From Cricetomys ansorgei (Eukaryota; Chordata; Mammalia; Rodentia; Nesomyidae), in the NCBI GenBank assembly GCA_026225945.1, contig JAMJFZ010001074.1, positions 5,340,001 to 5,404,000 on the forward strand: 64,000 nucleotides of DNA, written 5' to 3'. Below the pieces are notes generated by a model. It was not told the DNA's origin, searched no databases, and saw only the letters and a list, made by a program, of their open reading frames with translations. Made by a program: the position numbers and the translations under genes. Below are positions 25,177 through 35,859 of this stretch, piece by piece. Positions within the stretch are counted from its first letter, which is position 1. The number at the start of each line of letters is the position of its first letter.

Positions 25177-25189
25177 TTTCCCCTTTTCT
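25177..25189 (-). promoter_or_regulatory. Polypurine tract of the two-LTR element
   Basis: On the minus strand AGAAAAGGGGAAA precedes the 3' LTR directly, the position where plus-strand DNA priming starts in LTR retroelements. Confidence 0.6.
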
Positions 25190-26305
25190 GTATAAGCCAA
25201 TCAAAATATTGCTTTTTATTTCTAGAACAAAATTTAACACTACGCCAGCAAAACTATTTACAAGAAGAACAATCACGAATGTTGCTAATGCACAGGACCA
25301 AATTAAAACAAACATCTATCAAGCTTTTCATACTGTCTTTAGACAACAGAAAAACATTATCAATGTCCAATTATCTGGAATTCACTCACCATCTTCTAGG
25401 GTCCTCCAAAGGGCTTGGATCACTTCTCTGGCTTTGCCCGTGTACCCAGGATTCAGGTCCCCAAAGACCATTAGAGAACTTGAGATTGCATACAAAAAGC
25501 TCTGAGCAGTGGCTCTTTGCATCCACCAACGCAGAGGGTTCAGAAAGAAAAGTCTCAAGCTGGGGTTAGGCAGGGATTTTTTCACAGTTACAGGAAGGGG
25601 CGGGAGTTTCTCATCCAGTGCTTACGGATTGGATGTTGTTCTGTTCTATCAAGTTCTGGTGTGAGGGAATTGGTGGGCTAGGGAGCACAATCTCTGATTG
25701 GCGTTTTGGGGATACGATCTCTGATTGGCTCTAAAAGGAGTTTAGGCCCTTCACACTTGCACTAATAGCGTCTTCTGGCCTCTTACAGTGCCAAGCCTCA
25801 ACTGCTCTCCAAAGACCTCTTCATGCCTTTAAAATCAGCACGAACTTGGTAACTCTTTACCAAGTTCAGCTGTCATCATGAGATACAACCTTAGCCAGTT
25901 CTAGAAGACAGTTTCTGTGTGCTGACTCTAAGGAAACGCATTCCAGGTTTTAAGATAGAATATGGGTTTGCTGGAAAAAGAACGGGACACTTGGTCTGCA
26001 GGTTCCCTTGTGAGGAAACCCTTCCTGCAGACAAAGTGTCCCTCTGTGGCTTTCGCCTCGGAATCTTCTTTCTCATTTATTTACTAATTTCACAGTCTTT
26101 CTCTTCATAAAAGCTTATTTCGTTTCTCTCTCTGCTCTTCCTTCAGGAGCCTTAAATTAATACCTTAATCTCTATCCTCTGGTAGCTTCCCTGAACATAC
26201 TTTACTGGATTCTGTGAGGTCTGGAATTTCTTTTTCTTCTTCCTCGTTTCCACATTGGATTAGATGGTGTGATATCCTGCCTCACATTGGTATACCATTT
26301 GTAGT
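25190..26305 (-). mobile_element. Internal region of the two-LTR element, no coding capacity seen
   Basis: About 1.1 kb. On the minus strand it carries CCAAT motifs in a duplicated 12-mer GCCAATCAGAGA (+ 25691-25702 and 25718-25729, 27 bp apart) and a GCCCCTTCC run. It also carries a strong hairpin at 25984-26042. Short minus-strand open frames (25382-25585 and 25891-26076) show no retroviral motif. The CCAAT-rich part could be a second, older LTR inside the element. Confidence 0.45.
25984..26042. repeat. 19-bp hairpin in the element interior
   Basis: Arm 25984-26002 (GGGACACTTGGTCTGCAGG) pairs with 26024-26042 (CCTGCAGACAAAGTGTCCC) at 18 of 19 positions across a 21-nt spacer. It is GC-rich against an AT-rich background. 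Confidence 0.9.
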
Positions 26306-26626
26306 TGTTGGGCTGCTGTGGGAGCTCACCAAGAGGGACAAGGAGGCATATTCATAACTGCAAACCCTGCCAGACATCAGCAGAGGGAAACACCATCATA
26401 GCTACCACCTAACTGGACAGTGGATCCCAAAGTGTCTCAGCTCAGGCATTTTTATTCTTTCAGAACACCTCAGGTGTACTACTTATAGCACGTGCAGATC
26501 ATTAGCAAGTAAACACCCCCAATAGAAATCCAACACCTGCAAACAATACAGAATGTCCTAGGCAGCCCCTCACCCCACAGTGTATAAAACAATTTCAGAC
26601 ATAACTAAAAATAAACTTCCCCAACA
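26306..26626 (-). mobile_element. 5' LTR of the two-LTR element (copy B, 321 bp)
   Basis: It is bounded by 7-bp inverted termini TGTTGGG/CCCAACA. On the minus strand a TATA-like TATAAG (+ 26482-26487) lies about 25 nt before AATAAA (+ 26451-26456), a compact promoter/poly(A) arrangement. It is the best-preserved of four family copies in this window. Confidence 0.78.
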
Positions 26627-26632
26627 CACTAG

Positions 26633-29600
26633 CTTATTTGGATTGTCATAATCATCCTGGGTAAAGCCACACAAATTCAGCAAAGAGGCTTAAATAGGCA
26701 AGTGATGTAATTTGTTATAGAATACAAGGGGATTGTGTGGTGCTTCCCAGTGATAGAAAAGTGATCACAGGTCAAATATTATTTACTCATATCCTTCATT
26801 CTGTGATCTGATCCTCAATGAAATCTAGAAATGGACAGATGTCGTCATTTTCAAGTCAACATAGGACATGCACAATAACATTAACATCTGATGCTGTGTA
26901 AAAAGTAATTTCAAGTGTATTTGTTGCTTCCCATGAAAATATCCTCATCTTCTCCCAAAACCTAATATTACAAGTTCAGGTTGGAGAATATGCTGATTAC
27001 ATAAGCCAGATGGTGCTATAGATAGATCTCTTTGGGATTAGGATCCCTTTAGTGAAAACCCATGACCTACAGGACCACATCAACTACCTACTACATACAC
27101 AGTAGTGCAAGGCATGTGCCCATTAAAATGAAGGAAATGAGAACAAAAATCCTTTCTCTACAGCAGTTTTGAAATTGTTCTACATAATTGCTTCTGGTTT
27201 CTGGATTAGAGTCCAGTTCTATTCCCTGTGGATGGCATATTTCTACTCTTAATTTTGACCATTGAGTCGTTTTTGGGTTTTTTTAATTTTTCCACAAGAA
27301 ATGTCCTTCGTCTACAATTATTCTTATTTGGCTTCCTATCCATAGAAAATTGGTGAGCTAACAACTTATTCTCATTGTGTTTTCAATCTGCATGCACGCC
27401 AGGTAGTATAATACCTTAAAAAACAATATGGACTTTACCATGCATAAAACCGTTTTTGAGTGAAGATATTTTTCACCTTATTTCTCCCCATAGAAGAGAC
27501 CTTAGAAAAAGATGTTCTTATCTTGTAGAAGTATCAATAGTTAGCAGAGGCTACAAAATAAGTATTTTAAAAGTCCTATTGTGTAACAGAATTTATAAGA
27601 TGCATTCTTAAATCATCTTGGAGTCTAAAGAAGACTAAAAGTAAACCCTTACTTTCTTTGTCTCCCTAAGCTTCACATTCTCAGAAACTTCCTGGATTTA
27701 ATCCATATGCTAATATCATATCTTAATTTGCAAATCATTACTAGCTCAAGAGAAAAAGAGTTGTTATTATTCCTCATTATTTTTCATGAAATCTGAAAAA
27801 TAGATTCATTTCTTCATCTTTTTTTTTAGCTAAAATGAGTAGTTTAAATTATTTTCCTTGCAATGTTCCTAGTAAGCCAAGAAAAGTTCATTTTATACTT
27901 TATGTTTTCGCTCTTTTCAAAGTGACCAAACTTAACATGACTAACAAGTACATCTTATCACCAGCCTTCTTCTGAGCCTGTAACTTTTGAAGCATGCTGT
28001 GCTTGTACACTATTTGATCCCTAGTTGTGGGTAGCATTTTACTTTCAGGTATTGAATTCTGCTCCTATTAGCCCTTGATGTATTAAAGGCTACTACAGAT
28101 TTAACAGTTTTAGCAATTCTTTCATTATGTGCATGGAAATTTTTCTAGAATAAATTTAATTAGGGATGTCCATGGAAACTCTGATCTTTCAGACAGTATT
28201 AATGTGCTTGTACAAAATGACTGGGTATCATTATCAATATGGGACTTCCTAGTGGGTGAATCAGTGACTTCACCACTTTGAAAACTGTCTAGGTGTATCA
28301 TGAATCTTTGCCCCTATGTTATTATTCTTAAAGACAGGACTTAAGGATTATGAAAGAAATTAAAACATGAATTGCTAACAGGTAGAGCATGCTCCTTTAC
28401 AAAACTTCTGCTGCCTTTCTCTGCTTAACTTTCTGTTTCATCTCTCCAAAAGATTTTATAGTTTGAAAGTTATACAGAGTTGTAATTAAAATCCAATAAA
28501 AGCACACATAATTCTTTATGATTTCTGGTACTATTTATGCATGAGTATGCAAGGATATTTACCAACATAACTGATAAAGCATTTTTAATGTGGTAGTAAA
28601 AACAAAAGATAGAATACTAAAGAATACTAAAAAAAATTAAACATTTTCTTTCTCTCATTTACATTCTTTATTAGTTCTGATATGTTCTGTGTACTGTGTA
28701 TAAAGTAAGCATTTTAATTCAATTGGTTAAAAAGTGTTGGCATTCATTAGGAAAATTTCAGAATTAAGGTAATTAAATATTGAACATCTTCCAAAGCATT
28801 CTCTTCTCCCTTCTGGCTGCAAAAACATATACTCAAAAGAAACGCTGCAATAACCATTCAGATCACACTGCCCTGCCAATCCCACACCTCCAGTGATCAA
28901 GAGACAGTGGTTTCTCAAAGCTGTACAACTTTAGAAATTTCTTGAGTCACTTCATTAAATGTAGATACTTAAAACTTAAAATGTCATAATCCATCCTTTC
29001 TGCTTCTATAATGAAGTATATCTTATTTGTAAATATACAAACATATTGCAAATTTTACTAATAAATTTGAAAGGCATATAAATATTATATTTTTGTACTA
29101 ACTGAAAATCAATTAATTTAGAATCTGTTACTTTCATATTGAAGCTATTTGTTATTCAAAGACTATGCATTATTAAAAGTTTTTAAAGATGCAGAAAACT
29201 ACATTCTCTCATTTGAAAATTACTGATTCCTGATGAATGCTTAATATACATCTCATTTCAAGAAAACAATAATTTTTGTCTGATTATACTTTCAATATTC
29301 AATATTTCAATAATATCAATATTATACTTTCAAATATTCAAACTTAATTTTGTTGACCATTTAAAGTAGTGGCGTTTAAAATGTATTATATGTATATATG
29401 TATATATAGCCAAAGGAGATTAAAATGGATCGTTAATATCTGTACTGAAATCCATTTTGTTGTTTCAGCTATCTGCATATTATACAAGGAAAAAATTTTA
29501 CCTAATTTGTCAATTTTTGATCTTTGAACATTATTGTATTAGTCACTTAAAGTCTTCATGAATAAAAGAAGTAATACTTAGTACTCTATGTAGATAGTTT

Positions 29601-30375
29601 AAATTTCACTTTGAATTACATTCTTTTATAGTGACTTGTTTGAAAGGAATGGGCAATTCAAGATAGCCAGCAAATGAAAGTACATTAAAATTCTATATAT
29701 CATGTTGCCTTTTATTTTTAAGGTCAATATTGATGCCAAGGAAAGAGGCCTATAGAATAAAATTCTCCAAAGCATCCCAATACCTCTGAATTCAGAACAA
29801 CTATTTTAAACTTTGTACTGCTGAGCAATGAATGTCTCTTGGTTAAGCAAACAGTCACGCAAAGAAATCTTGTTCTCTTCATGCTTTCTGAAATTAACTG
29901 TAAATACTCGAGTTATTTTGCTTAGGCATTAATTACTACTAACCTGGAAGTTTTTCAGAGAACATTAGTACTCCAATATAATGGCAATACTTTACATATG
30001 TAAATGCATTCATTTAGATCTCAGACAAGTCAACCCCCTACTTCTCTACATGCAAAATAGTGTGTCTGTTAAAACCCTGGAGAATAGCACACAGAGAAGA
30101 AACAGGTTAGTAAGAACCAGCACAGAGCTCAAAGCCGAAAGACTCAATACACATTTGTCTAGCTAACAGTTTTGTTTACATAGATACTATTTTCAAACAT
30201 CACAAGGCATGACTCAGAACACAAACTCTAGGAAACCAAGCTTTTAAAATCTCTGCATTTCTTGCAGCCATGCAGGACATGGATTTTATTTTCATCCTTC
30301 CACTAGAGGAAGAAAAGCTAATCATCAAATATGCCTGTCCTCAGAATCACGTGAAAAACTATCACGGTCATTGGA
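26633..30375. other. Long AT-rich unique stretch, nothing recognised
   Basis: About 3.7 kb with no recognised repeat, RNA or gene. Small TA/TG runs occur at 29384-29410. Such low-repeat DNA near a gene desert could hold regulatory elements, but nothing in the sequence shows it. Confidence 0.45.
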
Positions 30376-30377
30376 TG

Positions 30378-30600
30378 GGGCTTTGAATTTAGCTCAGTTG
30401 ATAAGAACGGCTGCCTAGCATTCAAGGATCCAGAGCCACAGCACTGAATAAAGCATGCTTATCACTAAACATTCATAATCACAGCACTCAGTACGTAGAG
30501 ACAAGAAAATCAGAAATTCAAGCTCATAGTTGGTTACATAGTGAGCCCAAGGCAAGTTTGTTATCTGAAGACTTGTCTTAACAAAAACAAAAGACAAGGC
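30378..30600 (+). mobile_element. B4-type SINE (ID-B1 fusion), diverged
   Basis: The ID-like tRNA head is gaatttagctcagttgataa then gcctagcattcaaggatcc. A B1-like second half follows (cataatcacagcactcagta, gaaattcaagctcatagttg, cttgtctt) and an A-rich tail. Divergence is high. Confidence 0.65.
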
Positions 30601-30889
30601 TTTTTCCACACTTTCTCTTCTATCAGGTTCAGTGTATTTGGTTTCAGTGGCACCACATTGCCAAGGACAACATTCATGTAACTCATTGGACAAGGAGAAG
30701 ATGCCTTCATCCCTACTTTCTAGTGTCTTTGAATGCAAGAGGATACTCTTCAAGCTACCAAAGAAGAAATTTAAAAATCTACTCAGCCACAAAACCTGTG
30801 ATCTAAAATCTGTCCTCTTACAAGGTATGCTAGAGCAATGGTGGCACAAAACTCATTCGAGTAGCCAACCAATGTCTGATTTGACTTAA

Positions 30890-31525
30890 AGCCCACTCCA
30901 TGAGATGTAACCGAGACCCAACACTGCTTGGGTGACCAAGAACCGGAGATTAGACAGCCCAGAGACCTAGAGTAAAACCAAACACTACGGATCTCAAAAC
31001 TAGTATCAGTAAAATGACTCCTAATGATATTCTGTTAGACTCATAGATCAGTGCCTTAATCAGTCATCATCAGAGAAGCTTCATCCTATAGTAGATGGGA
31101 ACAGATGCAGAGACCCACAGCCAGACAGTGAGCGGACAGAGAGTCCTTGGTTCACACAGCTCTAAATGGGAAGTCTCCATTAAATCCATCCCTCCAGAGC
31201 TCAAGAAACCCTACAGAAGAGGAGGTGGAAAGAGTGTAAGAAACAGCCATCTGTTTTCAAAGGCAACCATTCTTTCTAACTTCTCTGACTTTTCAAGGAA
31301 CCCAGATTTTTATTCAAAAATTACATTATTTATTATTTTGTTATATTATTGTTCATAGAGGGGTATGGTACGTACCAAAGACTGCCTGTTCTAGAAGTAA
31401 GATACAGAAAGGGAGTGGATCTGGAATGAGGGGAAGTGGGGAGGAACTGGGAGGAGTAGAACAACGCAAAAGTGTAATCAGAACATAATGTATGAGAAAA
31501 GAATACATTTCAATAAAAGGGTAAA
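30890..31525 (+). mobile_element. LINE-1 (Lx-like) 3' UTR fragment
   Basis: Recognised blocks are tgggtgaccaagaaccggag, aaaatgactcctaatgatat, ctgttagactcatagatcag, gatgcagagacccacagcca, and the terminal cagaaagggagtggatctgg/tgtatgagaaaa...caataaaagg. About 31245-31360 is unlike the rest and may be an indel. Confidence 0.7.
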
Positions 31526-32555
31526 TGAAAAAACAAAAACAAAAGACAAAATAAAAAGTATCATCACTCTAATGAAAGGCAAGATCGAAAGGGGATGGAA
31601 ATAACTGCCTAGCTTTCAATGTAGAGCTCTTGTGTTTTGACTTATTTAAAAGTAATATGCCCTTCATCCAAATTTTGCACTTTGCACCACTATCACAAAT
31701 TTCGGAATATCCTTCCCTCCCTAACCCTGTGGTTTTCAAGCTTCGATCATGCCCACTTTCCTCAGCTAATTATGCCTCATAAAAAGGTCTCATAGAAAGT
31801 ATAAATTAAAGACAAATTCATCTTCCATTTCAAAATATGTTTGTAAACTTTTGTCTTTCATTTAAAAATAAAAGGCTTCATTTTTTTAGAATAGTAGGAA
31901 AAGTAGTTGACTTCTTTACTCTTCTGAGGACTTGCCTGTCAATTCCCTAAACACATAGCCATAGCTGCTTAGATGTGAGTAGAATGACAATCAGTTACTT
32001 TACTTCTGGTAGTAAAACTTATGTCTAAGAAAAATAATGTTTAGCTTATCGTCTGTCATTTCATTAACCAAAATTGACCTTTATGATACCATTTCCTACC
32101 ATTCCTCCTTCAGAATTGTATTTCTACTGAAAAGTGAAAAGAGGGAGGATAAAATGATATTTGCTTTTGGGTTTTCCAAAAAGATTGGAAAAAACCTGGT
32201 GACAAATAGATGAAGGAGTAAGGATTGGGAACTAGACAGGAAATTGAATTGCAAGAGCTAAGTTTACAATGATAACTGTACTATGTAAACAAATAACTAA
32301 GGTTTTATCAACAACACTTCAATACACTTTTTTTCTCGTTCATGATCTGTACATTTTAAATATGAACAATGGAATAATGCAGAATTATTCACAGAGAATA
32401 TAAAACATAATAATGAACAATATAGACTTTAGTGAGACAGATTCATGCCTTTAATAATACTCTCCCACACAATTTCCTGTATGAGAATCCTTCTCACAAT
32501 AAACTATAGCTTGGTTACCTCATCAGAGGACACGGATGTTTTTCCACATCTTAGC
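31526..32555. other. AT-rich intergenic DNA, nothing recognised
   Basis: No gene, RNA or named repeat is visible in this stretch. Confidence 0.4.
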
Positions 32556-32559
32556 GTTT

Positions 32560-32788
32560 TTAATTTTTATATGTTTTATTCATTTTATTTATATGTATGT
32601 GTGTGCATCTGTGAATGTATGTCACATGCATGAAGGTATGTTACTAAGAGGTTGAGAGAGGGCTTGGATTCCTAAGAGCTGGATTTTCAGAAAATTGTGA
32701 GTAGCTCAATGTGGGTTCTGGGAACTGAACCTGAGTTTTCTGCAAAAGCAGTAAGAGTTTTTAACTGCTGAGCCACCTCTCCAGTTAC
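32560..32788 (-). mobile_element. B2/B3-type SINE
   Basis: Reversed tRNA-derived SINE: the head reads on the minus strand as aactggagaggtggctcagc, agttaaaaactcttactgct, ggttcagttcccagaaccca. The tail (on the + side, atatgtatgtgtgtgcat) is TG-rich. Confidence 0.8.
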
Positions 32789-33039
32789 TCATATCTTTAA
32801 TTTTTGATATTTTTAAGAGCTTTTGTTTATCTTTAATGAACTGAAGTAAATTCTTTTAATCTTTTAATGCTTTCAAGATACACAAGAATAACTAGACAAA
32901 GTCAGTGAAAAACTCGATAACTATCAGAGGCAGAATATTGCTCTTGTTTTTATTCTATAAATTGTCTTCCTTGTGATATTTAGAAAAGCAATTATTACCA
33001 ATTAAATGATGATAGGGCTTCCTAGAGAGGACAGGGGAG

Positions 33040-33106
<67 letters not shown>
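33040..33106. repeat. (CT)n(CA)n microsatellite
   Basis: CT repeat with two small interruptions passes directly into CA repeat. Confidence 0.95.
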
Positions 33107-33474
33107 TGCAAAAGAAAGAATTTTAAAAGAAATTTAAATCAAAAGCTGAGAAATGTGTGCTTGCAAATTCAATAGGACAGGAAGGCAAAGTGAGGGTGTC
33201 TTGACCCAATGAATATGTTTTAAACGCCTTTTTGCAAGAACTTGATACAAGAATATGGAAGAAGAAGATAGGACTACCTTAACACATGATCTCAGCATGG
33301 AAAAATAGGGGAAAGGACAGCAGAATAGAAAAGCAATGGTGTCGAATGAAATATTCCTAGGGATTCTGTACTGAGTATAACTGCTTGCCTTGCACATCAA
33401 CAGCACACGTGTTCACTTAGTTAAAAGTAGATTGTCTATTTCCAAATGAACCGCTAAGGACATGTTAACTGCTT

Positions 33475-33620
33475 TATTTTTTTTTAAGATAGTCAGCCTT
33501 GTAGCCCAATATACCATGGTGCTTCTATGTAGCCCAGGATGGCCTCAAACTCACAAGCAATAATCTTGTATCTGTCTCCATAGCGCTGAGATTAGAGACA
33601 TAAGCCACCACACCCAGCTG
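33475..33620 (-). mobile_element. B1 SINE, old
   Basis: Reversed B1: T run, tatgtagcccaggatggcct, caaactcacaagcaat, ctgtctccatagcgctgaga, ttagagacataagccaccac, acccagctg. It is strongly diverged. Confidence 0.75.
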
Positions 33621-34734
33621 TTCATTATCTTCTAAATAAGCAATTATCAGAGAATACACTTTTATAAGGTAGCAAATAATGCACAAGCAAGGAATAAGGA
33701 GGCAGGATCAAAAGAAGCGATAGACACATATAGATGTATGTTACACACACTGATAGCAGTAAGTACGTAAAGGCTGTGGATTACACGACTAATCCCAAAG
33801 CAACTGGGTCTTGAATCAGAAAGGCAGTGCATCCTACCAGTCAATCCCTGTTGGTGCAACAGCATTGTTCACAAAAGATTCATTGACTCAGAGTGACCTT
33901 CAAATAAATGACTAGAGATTGGTAGATTTCTAGACAACATTTTTCTCTTAGGGGTTTGAAAATATTGGAAGATGTCTTCAGTTGACATAAACTGCGTGCT
34001 GAGGGCAAGTGGGTTTTGATAAGTGATATTACTGGCATCTAATGAATAGATTCTGGGAATTCAGCTAAATATTCTATAACACAGAGAACATTTTCTTCAG
34101 CAAACAATTATCGGGCCCATAATATTGATAATTCAGTGTGAACAAATCTAACCGTGTGACCTCATTCATATGGTGCTAAGTGAAGCTCTTCTCCCCTGAG
34201 AAAAGCCAGACACCAGAGCTATGGCACTGAGAGACAATTAATGTATAACCCAAAACTATGCTGGTAAAAAATAAAACATGGATTAGATATTTCATATTTT
34301 ATATGCCCATCAAATTATTATACCAAAATCCATACAAACATGCAGTTAAAATTATAACTAAATTATAGGCAATTTGATGATCTGCCTTAATTATGCCTCT
34401 GCCCAATAGGTATGTACAATGGTAAAGCTCATTGATATGCTCAGAATAATATCTTTTATTGCATGTAAATTATGCCTCAACAAAACTGATTTTTATGAAC
34501 AAAATCATAAGCTCACACACTCAGGGTAAAGTATTTGATTAAATTCAAATGCACATCTTACTAAGTCACTACTTTCAGTAAATATTCATTGAGTGCATTT
34601 GTGAGGAATAGTTAGCCTATCAGGAGCTAAAAATTTAAAACTCCTTTCTTTCCAAGAGCTCGTATTCTAGCTGTGCATTGGCCTATTTGTATTTATATCT
34701 GCATGTATTAATTAACAGGCAGATTCTTATGTGT

Positions 34735-34836
34735 CCCATTCTGGATGTTAGCATGATATATAGCACAGAATGACCTTGAACTTCTGTCTGCACTAACTAG
34801 AGCTGGGGTCACAGGAATGCACCATCATGCCCAAAG
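34735..34836 (-). mobile_element. B1 SINE fragment, old
   Basis: The blocks tagcacagaatgaccttgaa, cttctgtctgcactaactag and cacaggaatgcaccatcatg fit a reversed B1. Both ends are eroded. Confidence 0.55.
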
Positions 34837-35104
34837 CATGCATTGTTGATTGTTGAATTCAGGGTTCCTAGTAAACACTCTGCCAACTGAATTACACCCC
34901 CCTTCTTTTTTCTATTTTAAATATATACTAAATATTTGAATAGCAACATTGTTGGGCAAAGAAAACATTAATAAAAGTGGTGTATGTGGAAAGACACAAA
35001 AGGGATTGTCACGGGGATACTGGCTAGTAGGAAATTTTAAACTAGAAAATGTTTTCATTAAGTTTTCCAACAGATCTTACTAATAAAGTAAGAAATACTA
35101 TTGT

Positions 35105-35254
35105 GCTGGGCTGTGGTGGCACACGCCTTTATTCTTAGCACTTGGGAGGCAGAGGCAGGTGGATCTTTGAACTCAAGGCCAGCATAGTCTACAGAGTGAG
35201 TTCCAGGACAGACAATCATACACAGAGAAACCCTGTCACACAAAAAACAAAAAT
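35105..35254 (+). mobile_element. B1 SINE
   Basis: It begins gctgggctgtggtggcacac and continues gcctttattcttagcacttg, ggaggcagaggcaggtggat, agagtgagttccaggacaga, cagagaaaccctgtcac. Its A-rich tail has grown into the long purine microsatellite that follows. Confidence 0.92.
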
Positions 35255-35300
<46 letters not shown>

Positions 35301-35408
35301 GAAGGAAGGAAAGGAAGGAAGGAAGGAAGGAAGGAAGGAAGGAAGGAAGGAAGGAAGGAAGGAAGGAAGAGAGAAGAAAGGAAAAGAGAGAGAGAGAGAG
35401 AGAGTTAG
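35255..35408. repeat. (GAAA)n(GGAA)n(GA)n purine tract in the B1 tail
   Basis: About 150 bp are pure purine on the + strand, in three successive repeat types. The open frames across it are repeat artefacts (KKERKKER, GRKEGRKE). Confidence 0.95.
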
Positions 35409-35859
35409 AGTTGTGGGATATTTTACTCCTGTGTTCTGTTTTGGTTTGTAAAAGGGCTTTGATGCCTTCTAGCTGTGAAGCCAGATGCCTTGCAGCGGAT
35501 GCAGGCTTTGCTTCCTACCTATTCATACCCTTGTACTAGCCCTGCTGAGATCTCCACAGATAGAACTATTTACAGTTGAAGTTGACCGATCAGAATCAAA
35601 GGTCTGTGGGCGGACCTAAAACTATTGTGTGGAGAGGGGGCGGGGGGGGGGGGAAGGTTTAAAGGGTCTAAGGCAGAAGCAGGCAGAGAGGATGGAGGAG
35701 GAGAGAAGGGAGAGAAGCAAGAGAGGATGATGGAATGAAGTCTCTGCCTAGCCGCCCGGGTATTGAATTCCCTAAGATTTGACATGGCTTGTAATTAATA
35801 AAGAGCATTGAAAAAGTCAACAGTGGACTCCTATTAAAAAATTGAACATTAAATTAACA
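35409..35859 (+). mobile_element. Solo LTR, ERVK-like (about 451 bp), inserted in the B1 purine tail
   Basis: It aligns with the reverse complement of the LTR at 50272-50736: gttgtgggatattttactcc, gaagccagatgccttgcag, ttgaattccctaagatttga, taattaataaagagcattga. AATAAA lies near 35797. A run of 13-14 G interrupts it at about 35641-35654. GA repeat on both sides shows it landed in the microsatellite, so the exact target duplication is obscured. Confidence 0.78.

Larger units (their letters stand above)
24863..26626 (-). mobile_element. Two-LTR, apparently non-autonomous LTR retrotransposon (about 1.76 kb)
   Basis: Two direct LTRs (24863-25176 and 26306-26626) enclose 1.13 kb. The flanks CACAAG (24857-24862) and CACTAG (26627-26632) match at 5 of 6 bases, as expected for an ERVK-like 6-bp target duplication. 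A polypurine tract (minus-strand AGAAAAGGGGAAA, + 25177-25189) sits just before the 3' LTR. The 5' LTR starts TGTTGGG and ends CCCAACA on the minus strand. I recognise no gag, protease, polymerase or envelope reading frame in the interior, and no clear tRNA primer-binding site after the 5' LTR. The alternative is two unrelated LTR insertions around other DNA; the tract and flanks argue against it. Confidence 0.65.

Noticed and set aside
30415..30849. 144-codon open frame on the minus strand, the longest in the window
   Set aside because: It overlaps a B4 SINE and unique AT-rich DNA, has no domain, and has no promoter or splice context. A frame of this length is expected by chance in 64 kb.
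35142..35408. Lys/Glu/Arg-rich frame resembling a nuclear protein
   Set aside because: It is a translation of B1 tail and purine microsatellite.
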